Source: a virus
IMG/VR virus record: IMGVR_UViG_3300037843_000931
Coordinates: 1-29,090 of that record
Direction: 5' to 3' (one strand)
Length of the DNA: 29,090 nucleotides
Part shown: positions 23,451-29,090 of the stretch, one piece after another
Position numbering within the stretch: position 1 is the stretch's first letter
How the letters are laid out: every line of letters starts with the position of its first letter
Translations under genes and position numbers: made by a program
The notes under the pieces: generated by a model
What the model was told of the DNA's origin: nothing
The model's database searches: none
The model's input: only the letters and a program-made list of their open reading frames with translations

Positions 23451-24179
23451 ATGACCCTTTCCATCGTCGCCGACACATTCCGAGGAGCCAGGCGATGGCG
23501 CTTGCTCTTTTCGGGGCCTCCGTCATCGGGAGCGTTCACGTCGACGAGCTACTACGTGGTCACGAGCGCTGACAACATCAGCGCCTCGCCAAACGTCGAG
23601 GCCGTATTTGCCATCGCGACGAACCCGAACGCGCTCGAGGTCTCGGTCGACTCGGACTTCACTCCCGGCGCCCAGTACACGCTTGCGGTCACTGGCATGC
23701 CGGCCCCCGGTGGCGCCGTCACCGCCAGTATCACCGACAGGGTGGCTTCTCCGGTCCAGGCGACGCCCGCGAACACGGAGCCCGAGCAGTCCGACCTCGA
23801 CGACCTGCTCTATGGCGTCGACATCGTGTGGAACGGGCAGGACATCGTCGAGGGGTCCAACGGCGACTTGGCGACCGTCTCGGGGCAGTCCAACTTCCAG
23901 GGCGCCATTGCTCGCAGGATGGCTTCTGACGGCCTCACGTGGGACGGGAGCTACGGCGCCAAGGCCGATCAGTTCGTCGATGCTCCGTCGCTCTACGCCC
24001 GGCCGCTCGCTGGCTTGTTCTTGGGGCAGGCGCAGCAGGACGACCGTACGCAGACCGCGTCCATCGGGGTGATGCAGGACCCGAACGACAACGAGTCGTG
24101 GTGGTTCGCGCTACAGATCACCGGCAAGGATGGTCTCGCCCTTCCATCTATCCCGCTCCCCGCGCTTCCGCCCACCTAG
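23451..24179 (+). CDS. gp25-like baseplate wedge protein with N-terminal beta domain
   Basis: The C-terminal half of this 242-residue protein fits gp25/gpW-type wedge proteins: DDLLYGVDIVWNGQDIVEGS, then DLATVSGQSNFQGAIARRMA, followed by LTWDGSYGAKADQFVDA. This matches the G.DI......GD...VSG..N..QAI.RRL.T..G....YG pattern. The usual gp25 protein is about 110-130 residues; the first 105 here form a separate strand-rich Ig-like domain (YYVVTSADNISASPNVEAVF, then QYTLAVTGMPAPGG) joined by a linker (about 106-118). This protein bridges inner baseplate and sheath. It starts two bases after the previous stop. The C-terminus is Pro/Leu-rich. Confidence 0.82.
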   Translation: MTLSIVADTFRGARRWRLLFSGPPSSGAFTSTSYYVVTSADNISASPNVEAVFAIATNPNALEVSVDSDFTPGAQYTLAVTGMPAPGGAVTASITDRVASPVQATPANTEPEQSDLDDLLYGVDIVWNGQDIVEGSNGDLATVSGQSNFQGAIARRMASDGLTWDGSYGAKADQFVDAPSLYARPLAGLFLGQAQQDDRTQTASIGVMQDPNDNESWWFALQITGKDGLALPSIPLPALPPT

Positions 24180-24182
24180 CCT

Positions 24183-25568
24183 ATGCCCGCCCAAACCCCG
24201 CTCCCCACGATCGCGCAGTTCGTCAAGGCGGCGGGCGATGCCCTGCATGGCGAGATCGACCCGAACCTCGATGCCCGGTCCGGAAGCATTTACAACGACA
24301 TCGCCGGGCCCATGGCGGTCCTTCTGTCACGCGAGGCGGACCGCGACGCTGACTTGTTCAAGAACATCTACTTCGCTTCGGCGGTAGGGGACGCGCTGAC
24401 TGCCAAGGGGCTGGCGATGTTCCATGTCCCTAGATACTTGTCGACGTACGGACAGGGCGCCTGCTCGTTCAAGAGGTCCTCAGCCGTCGCAGGCAATGGG
24501 ACGCTGCTTCAGGGCACGCGCATCCAAGTGAACAATGCGACGCCGACGGTCTATCATATCTCGACGGACACTCTTGTGATAGGGACCTCCGCCGCGAACG
24601 TGCCCATCCAGGCGACCGTTCTAGGGACGGGTCAGGCGGTCACCGGAGCCTCGTCGCTGACGCTGCTTGATCCGTGTTACGACCCACTATGGGCTCCAGT
24701 GTCGCTCACGTGCGCCGATGGAACCGACTTTGAGCCAGCCGCTGACTACAGAGCGCGATGCTTGTCGACGACCCTCAATGCGCGCAACGGGTACCTGCCG
24801 GAGATGATGCAGGTCTGTCAGAACGCTGGCGCCGCCAATGTGGTTGGCTTCCCTAGCTACTACGGACTGGCGCAAGGCGACTTCATCGACGACTTTGGGC
24901 TGAACGCCATCTACATCGGTGACGCATCCTACAGTTCGCCACCGTCCCTCGTGAATGCGTGCGCGGTCGCGCTTGACGGCGCCAGGATGGGAGGAGCGGA
25001 TCTGTGGGTTGGCGGCTTCAACAACTTGCCGCTCACCATCAACGCCCTCGTCAGGCTCAGGGACACTCCTTCCAAGTGTCCTCTCGTCTCTATCCGACGA
25101 GCAATTTGCCAGGCGCTCCTCGGCTACTTCGGTCCGTCAGATGCCGGCTTCACATGGAAGGCTCGAGGCCTTTCGGCATCGATGACGGCGTCGTCCTCGT
25201 ACATTCAGAGCGCTGGCGTTCCGCTCGAGTGGACGCCTCTAACGATGTATGGCGTAGGGGATCTGATCTTCAACATCCAGTACATCCTGTTCCATGCGCC
25301 ACGCGTGCAGACATATCAATGCGTTAGTGCTGGGCAAAGTGGAGCTTTGGCGCCCGCATGGCCTCCGTTCGCTTCCATTCCAGGAACGACCGTTCAAGAC
25401 TCGTCGGCGGAGTGGGAGGTTGTTACGCCGTCATCGCTTGGGGTCTATGCAGGCGGCAACATCCAAACGGCCGACCCAACACTGTCCCCCACCGTTTGGG
25501 CCGCCACGCTGAATCGCTATACTCTGGCCGGCAGGGGCATCAACCTGTTCTTCTCGGGCCCGATCTAG
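24183..25568 (+). CDS. Baseplate J protein with C-terminal fibre-type insertion
   Basis: The 461-residue protein starts with a helix and a J-typical N-terminus (IDPNLDARSGSIYNDIAGPM, the D...GS....I..P.A motif). The next core segments are LLQGTRIQVNNATPTVYHIS and the DGTDFEPAADYRARCLSTTL helix that matches the J family D.E....YR.R. AGAANVVGFPSYYGLA and LWVGGFNNLPLTINALVRLR follow. Between about 380 and 420 a fibre-type motif, YQCVSAGQSGALAPAWPPF and then GTTVQDSSAEWEVV, is inserted; this C..AG.SG...P.WP...G.TV.D....W unit occurs in many phage tail proteins and may be carbohydrate-binding. The protein links wedge and fibre. Placement after gp25 is the standard site of gpJ. Confidence 0.82.
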   Translation: MPAQTPLPTIAQFVKAAGDALHGEIDPNLDARSGSIYNDIAGPMAVLLSREADRDADLFKNIYFASAVGDALTAKGLAMFHVPRYLSTYGQGACSFKRSSAVAGNGTLLQGTRIQVNNATPTVYHISTDTLVIGTSAANVPIQATVLGTGQAVTGASSLTLLDPCYDPLWAPVSLTCADGTDFEPAADYRARCLSTTLNARNGYLPEMMQVCQNAGAANVVGFPSYYGLAQGDFIDDFGLNAIYIGDASYSSPPSLVNACAVALDGARMGGADLWVGGFNNLPLTINALVRLRDTPSKCPLVSIRRAICQALLGYFGPSDAGFTWKARGLSASMTASSSYIQSAGVPLEWTPLTMYGVGDLIFNIQYILFHAPRVQTYQCVSAGQSGALAPAWPPFASIPGTTVQDSSAEWEVVTPSSLGVYAGGNIQTADPTLSPTVWAATLNRYTLAGRGINLFFSGPI

Positions 25569-26798
25569 ATGCCGACACTTCCCCTTCCGATTGGTGGTTG
25601 TGCCATCGATGGCGGCGACTTGCCCGTGACGGATACGACAGATGTCGCGCCCGAGTGGCCCGGCGAGTTCAACGATCCGCCGGTCGCCCCCGTACGGGAT
25701 GCCATTCAGTGCGGACAGGCCAGCTTGCTTGTCGCTTACCAGGACATGTCCAGGTACTCGGCCGCGCAGAGCGACCCTGACCGAGCGACTGACGAGTATG
25801 AGGATGAGTGCGGCGAAGAGCGCAGTTGTTTCCGTCAGCAGAATGAGTCCAACAACGCCTTCAGGGTTCGCTACCTGGCTCGACCCGCTGTCGTTAGTCC
25901 GGCCGCTATCGTGGCGGCAGCGAACGCCGTACTGGCCCCGTACACGACCATATCATGTGTTTACGCAGAGCACTCGGACGGCTTCTTTGTGGAGGACGGG
26001 ACGGCCACATGGTCGTCGCACGTATTCGATATCACGAAGTCGATGGGTCTTGGAGCCTGCCCCAACTATCCGAATAGGCTCTATGCGGGGCAGGTCGCTG
26101 GCGCCATCGTTGCACCCGTGTACATCGGCACGGCCGACATCACCAACCCGCTGCTCTACGGAGTCTCAGGCTCAGGTCTAGACGGTCTCATCCTTGAGAT
26201 CGCAGTCAATGGCGGAGGGACGGTCACGGGGACCTTTGCCTATAGCACGACGTGCGCCACGCTGACGTCGTTCCTTGCGTACCTCAACGCTACGTGGACG
26301 GGGCTGACCTTCTCCCTAGGAGGCCCTCTTGGAAACAAGCTCGTCATCACGGATAACACTGTTGGCCCTTCCGCCCACTTCATCATCCTCATCGGCAGCA
26401 CGTCCCTCCCGACGCTTGGCCTTCTGGCGGGTTCTTCAGCGGACACGCTTGGATGGGGGCCTTGGTCCTCAAGCGCGCCTTCGCTCCCGCAGCGTCGACC
26501 ACCGGGTGCCATGGTCACCGGCGACATCTATGGCCGGTGGTTCCTGCTGCGCGCTCCGGACATCTCACTCATCGACTCCGAACTTGGCGCCGTGTTCACC
26601 GGGACCGAGACCGATCCAACCGACGGCCTCTTCGTCTTCAGCGGCGCCGAGACCTATCCAGGCGAAGGCGCCTTCCTGTTCGGCTTCGGCGCAACAACCG
26701 TGGACGACATCTACAACGCCGTCATCGGCGCTGTGAACATCCTCATCGGTCCAGGCATCCGGTGGGACTTCCTGGCCGATCCGACCCTCACCAGCTAA
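25569..26798 (+). CDS. Tail protein at the gpI position, with internal beta-domain insertion
   Basis: The 409-residue protein starts immediately after gpJ, where P2-type gpI lies. N-terminal features are a Pro/Asp-rich start and CFRQQNESNNAFRVRYLARP, then VSPAAIVAAANAVLAPYTTI, a helix pair plus strand. Residues about 185-290 (ITNPLLYGVSGSGLDGLILE, then AVNGGGTVTGTFAYSTTC and LIGSTSLPTLGLLAG) match a short domain seen in phage tail proteins, of the form L.L.VNGG...TFT....A.I.......L.I.......LG. This looks inserted, since the sequence then returns to GRWFLLRAPDISLIDSELGA and the end. The C-terminal part includes a Gly/Asp-rich region (TGTETDPTDGLFVFSGAETY). The role in baseplate assembly and fibre attachment is from position. 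Confidence 0.65.
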   Translation: MPTLPLPIGGCAIDGGDLPVTDTTDVAPEWPGEFNDPPVAPVRDAIQCGQASLLVAYQDMSRYSAAQSDPDRATDEYEDECGEERSCFRQQNESNNAFRVRYLARPAVVSPAAIVAAANAVLAPYTTISCVYAEHSDGFFVEDGTATWSSHVFDITKSMGLGACPNYPNRLYAGQVAGAIVAPVYIGTADITNPLLYGVSGSGLDGLILEIAVNGGGTVTGTFAYSTTCATLTSFLAYLNATWTGLTFSLGGPLGNKLVITDNTVGPSAHFIILIGSTSLPTLGLLAGSSADTLGWGPWSSSAPSLPQRRPPGAMVTGDIYGRWFLLRAPDISLIDSELGAVFTGTETDPTDGLFVFSGAETYPGEGAFLFGFGATTVDDIYNAVIGAVNILIGPGIRWDFLADPTLTS

Positions 26799-26808
26799 GC
26801 GAGACGTC

Positions 26809-28233
26809 ATGTCAGAACAGATCCTTCAGCAGACCTACAATGGGCAGGAGTTCACGACCGCCAACCAGAACACGGTTGGGGCGGTTGCAGGCCTTGCTGA
26901 CGACCACGTGCTCGCGGAACTTCTGCGACTGTCTCCGTTCGACGGAACCAACACGTACAAGGCCGTGCTGCCGTACTCGCAGCCCACGCAGTTTCGCAAT
27001 GTTCCGTACCCCGCGGGCGTAGGCCTTGGAATCGGCACCGTGCAACCTACGGGGTCGGCCGCCAACTCCATCAACATCATGCCGTTTCGGATGGTCGTTG
27101 GCTCACGCACCGCTGCAGCAACCAACCCGCCGGGCGACGCGTCGCTCGATACGGGCGCGATGGCCAACTGGCGCGACATCCGTTCGGGGGTATTCGTCGG
27201 CAGCGCGACCACGCTTGCCCAGACGATCACCATCGCCGCCTCGGGCGGATCGCATGCCCGATGGGATCTTGTCTACGCGACTCTCGCCGTCGACAGTAAC
27301 GGCCCGTCGGTCAACGTCAGGGTCAAGGATCCGACATCCGGCAACATCTCCGTGCAGTCGGCGCCGTCGTACCTCACCTCTCCGGTATCCGTGACCGTCG
27401 TCAAGGGTGTGGAGGATGGTACCTTCGCCTTCCCGGCCCTTCCGGCCGACAGCGGCGGCAACTACAACGTTGCCCTCGCCTACGTGCGCGTCGTGACCAC
27501 GGCCACCGGGACGTACAAGTTCTTGGCCGAGGACATTCGGGCGGTCATCGTGGGAGGCCTTGGTGCCTTCATCAGGGGGACCAGCGGCGAACTGACTCCG
27601 GCGAACGGCAACAATGACGCGAACAACTCGGCGTCCGCAGGGGCGAACGAATTCAACGACTCGGGGACCACCACCAGTCCGAGCATGTACTACACGCCCG
27701 CCACGTCAGGTACGCGGCCGCCGCTGTTCTTCTCGCCAGACTGGGTCGGCAAGGTCGAGCGCTTCGTGCTGGTCGACAACTCGACCACATCTGCGCCGGC
27801 CGCAGGCAACTGCTCGCACATCGCTGGTGGTGTCATCGACTCGTCCGTGGATTGGCGAAACCGATTCTTCAAGGTGACCATCGTGGTCACCGATAACGCT
27901 CAGGCCGCGGGGACCCCTCCAGCAGAGCCTACGGTCGCGCCGTTCCCGATGGCGGCGACGAAGAACGCCACCGTCCAGATGGGAAACAGTTTCTACCTCG
28001 ACGGTACGCTGCAGGTTCCCACTGCCGCGCAGACCGCATCCTGTATCGCATTCTGTAACTCGACAGCGACTCCGGGCGTTGATAGCTCGGCGACGTGCGG
28101 CATCTACGTTGATTCGACGACCGGGAACCTTCTCTGGTCGACGACGACGGCGCCCGCGAAAGCGTTCCTGTTCTTCTGGATCGAGGCCACAGGCCAACGC
28201 CCGAACGCCCCTGCCCCAGGCACGTACACCTGA
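26809..28233 (+). CDS. Tail fibre-like/receptor-binding candidate
   Basis: The 474-residue protein is almost wholly beta strands and Gly/Ser/Thr/Asn-rich turns. The N-terminal 90 residues (EQILQQTYNGQEFTTANQNT, then AGLADDHVLAELLRLSPFDG) are helix-containing and probably attach to the baseplate protein encoded just upstream. The middle (GGSHARWDLVYATLAVDSNG, then VNVRVKDPTSGNISVQSA) contains a repeated beta-sandwich pattern known from tail fibre shafts (the RWDLV.A.V..D..G motif). The C-terminal half is a strand-rich domain with two or three Cys. Position after gpJ and the gpI-position gene agrees with a fibre or adhesin. Receptor specificity cannot be inferred. Confidence 0.68.
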   Translation: MSEQILQQTYNGQEFTTANQNTVGAVAGLADDHVLAELLRLSPFDGTNTYKAVLPYSQPTQFRNVPYPAGVGLGIGTVQPTGSAANSINIMPFRMVVGSRTAAATNPPGDASLDTGAMANWRDIRSGVFVGSATTLAQTITIAASGGSHARWDLVYATLAVDSNGPSVNVRVKDPTSGNISVQSAPSYLTSPVSVTVVKGVEDGTFAFPALPADSGGNYNVALAYVRVVTTATGTYKFLAEDIRAVIVGGLGAFIRGTSGELTPANGNNDANNSASAGANEFNDSGTTTSPSMYYTPATSGTRPPLFFSPDWVGKVERFVLVDNSTTSAPAAGNCSHIAGGVIDSSVDWRNRFFKVTIVVTDNAQAAGTPPAEPTVAPFPMAATKNATVQMGNSFYLDGTLQVPTAAQTASCIAFCNSTATPGVDSSATCGIYVDSTTGNLLWSTTTAPAKAFLFFWIEATGQRPNAPAPGTYT

Positions 28234-28240
28234 GCGATCA

Positions 28241-29090
28241 ATGACCATCCTCTGGCAACCCACCTATCTGGCGCTGCAGAACGCTATGAGCGGGCTTGCC
28301 TCCATTCAGGTCACCAATCCTGGCGGAGGCTACACGTCTCCGCCGACCATCACCATCGACGAGCCGTCGCCTGGGGGGATCCAGGCTACGGCGCTGGCCG
28401 TGATGGGTGTCGGGTCGGTCAGCGTCACGGCTGGCGGCCAGTACGGGGCCACCCCCATCGTCGTCGCGTCACCTCCCGTCTTCGGCACGCAGGCTGTTTG
28501 CTATGCGGTCCTGACTCCGTTCACAGTTCAGTCGGTCAACATGGTCCGGCCCGGCAACGGCTACCTCAAGCCGCCAACCGTCCTGTTTTCTGGAGGAGGA
28601 GGATCTGGAGCGGCGGCACAGGCGAACCTTACGGGCGGAGAGATGGTAGCCATCAACCTGCTCAATGGAGGTTCTAGGTATACTTCTGTGCCCACCATAA
28701 ATATCGTCAGTTCTTCCGGGATTGGGGCAGAAGCTGCGGCTCTTATTTCAACCACCGGAGCTGTCACGACAATCGGTACGATCACTCCAGGTTCAGGATA
28801 TACCTCAGCTCCCACACTCACGCTGACCGGTACAGGGGCTCCGACCGGAACAGTGCTGATCGCATCTATATCTGGCGGCATCACGCTGCCCAACTATACC
28901 GGGCCGGGCTATTCATACGACAACGGCCAGGGTTCGCACAACGCTGGCATGGATGGCTACACTGGGCAAGAACTGAACGGAGGGACGCCTCCTCCGCCAA
29001 TCGTGAGCATAGACCCTCCCGATCAGCCTGGTGGCACGCAGGCACTCGTGACCGCAACCATTCAGGGCAGCGGGGCTTCTTGGGGATTCG
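28241..29090 (+). CDS. Repeat-rich tail fibre/adhesin, N-terminal part (3' end outside window)
   Basis: From ATG 28241 the frame is open for 283 codons to the window edge. It contains at least five copies of a GxGYTSxPTxTx repeat, at residues about 28 (GGGYTSPPTITI), 65 (GGQYGATPIVVA), 105 (GNGYLKPPTVLF), 144 (GSRYTSVPTINI) and 184 (GSGYTSAPTLTL), spaced 37-40 residues. Between copies there is a G.GA.A.A......G.V..I pattern. This type of repeat makes beta-prism or helical shafts in phage fibres and bacterial adhesins. A Gly/Tyr/Asp-rich hinge follows (around 205-250), then a Pro-rich segment. The stretch at 28670-28830 has lower GC than the rest of the window. The C-terminal receptor-binding part is beyond the edge. 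Confidence 0.72.
   Translation, partial: MTILWQPTYLALQNAMSGLASIQVTNPGGGYTSPPTITIDEPSPGGIQATALAVMGVGSVSVTAGGQYGATPIVVASPPVFGTQAVCYAVLTPFTVQSVNMVRPGNGYLKPPTVLFSGGGGSGAAAQANLTGGEMVAINLLNGGSRYTSVPTINIVSSSGIGAEAAALISTTGAVTTIGTITPGSGYTSAPTLTLTGTGAPTGTVLIASISGGITLPNYTGPGYSYDNGQGSHNAGMDGYTGQELNGGTPPPPIVSIDPPDQPGGTQALVTATIQGSGASWGF

Noticed and set aside
1-29090. tRNA genes, CRISPR arrays, insertion sequences, att sites or origin
   Set aside because: No cloverleaf-like sequence, spaced repeat array, transposase or inverted-repeat end, or iteron cluster was seen while reading both strands.

Overview
The window is a single, tightly packed block of plus-strand genes that builds the virion of a tailed double-stranded DNA phage (or prophage) with a contractile tail. 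A tail sheath gene, a tube gene and a complete spike-type baseplate set support a myovirus-like particle. Base composition is GC-rich by eye (around 60% or more), most junctions are short gaps or ATGA/GTGA/TGATG overlaps, and no minus-strand gene is convincing. I see no integrase, repressor, lysis, replication, tRNA or CRISPR feature, so neither the lifestyle nor the host can be named. A high-GC bacterial host is the most that can be inferred.

Layout. (1) Packaging, 3-4107: C-terminal end of a probable small terminase subunit, large terminase (TerL), and a portal protein that carries an unusual C-terminal ParB/sulfiredoxin-like domain. (2) Head assembly, 4104-9766: a compact proteasome/HslV-like Ntn-hydrolase in the place where a prohead protease is usually found, a MuF-type minor head protein, a DUF2158/YodC-like small protein, two unknowns, a GT2 glycosyltransferase with a TPR tail, a structured 147-base gap, a probable scaffold, a strong terminator-like hairpin, and the major capsid protein. 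(3) Head-tail connection, 9816-13825: a coiled-coil protein, several small unknowns, a four-CxxC zinc-ribbon-like protein, a head-tail adaptor candidate, an HK97 gp10-like protein and a tail terminator candidate. (4) Tail shaft, 13835-19511: sheath, tube, a tail assembly chaperone expressed in two forms through a -1 frameshift at GGGAAAA, an extra baseplate-J-like protein, and the tape measure. (5) Baseplate and fibres, 19515-end: LysM-type hub protein, gpD/gp27-like hub, gpV/gp45-like spike, a small Pro/Cys protein, gp25-like wedge, gpJ, a gpI-position protein, a fibre-like protein and an incomplete repeat-rich fibre that runs off the window.

How it works together. The terminase pumps DNA through the portal into a shell formed by capsid protein on scaffold. 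The Ntn-hydrolase is the only protease-like candidate in the window for maturation. Connector and terminator proteins join head and tail. Sheath and tube polymerise on the baseplate, with tube length set by the tape measure and chaperoned by the frameshifted G/GT-type pair. The points that differ from a textbook cassette are the Ntn-hydrolase, the portal-ParB fusion, the glycosyltransferase placed just before the scaffold, the second J-like protein between chaperone and tape measure, and several domain insertions in baseplate proteins. All calls rest on reading the translated sequence and gene order; no database search was run.
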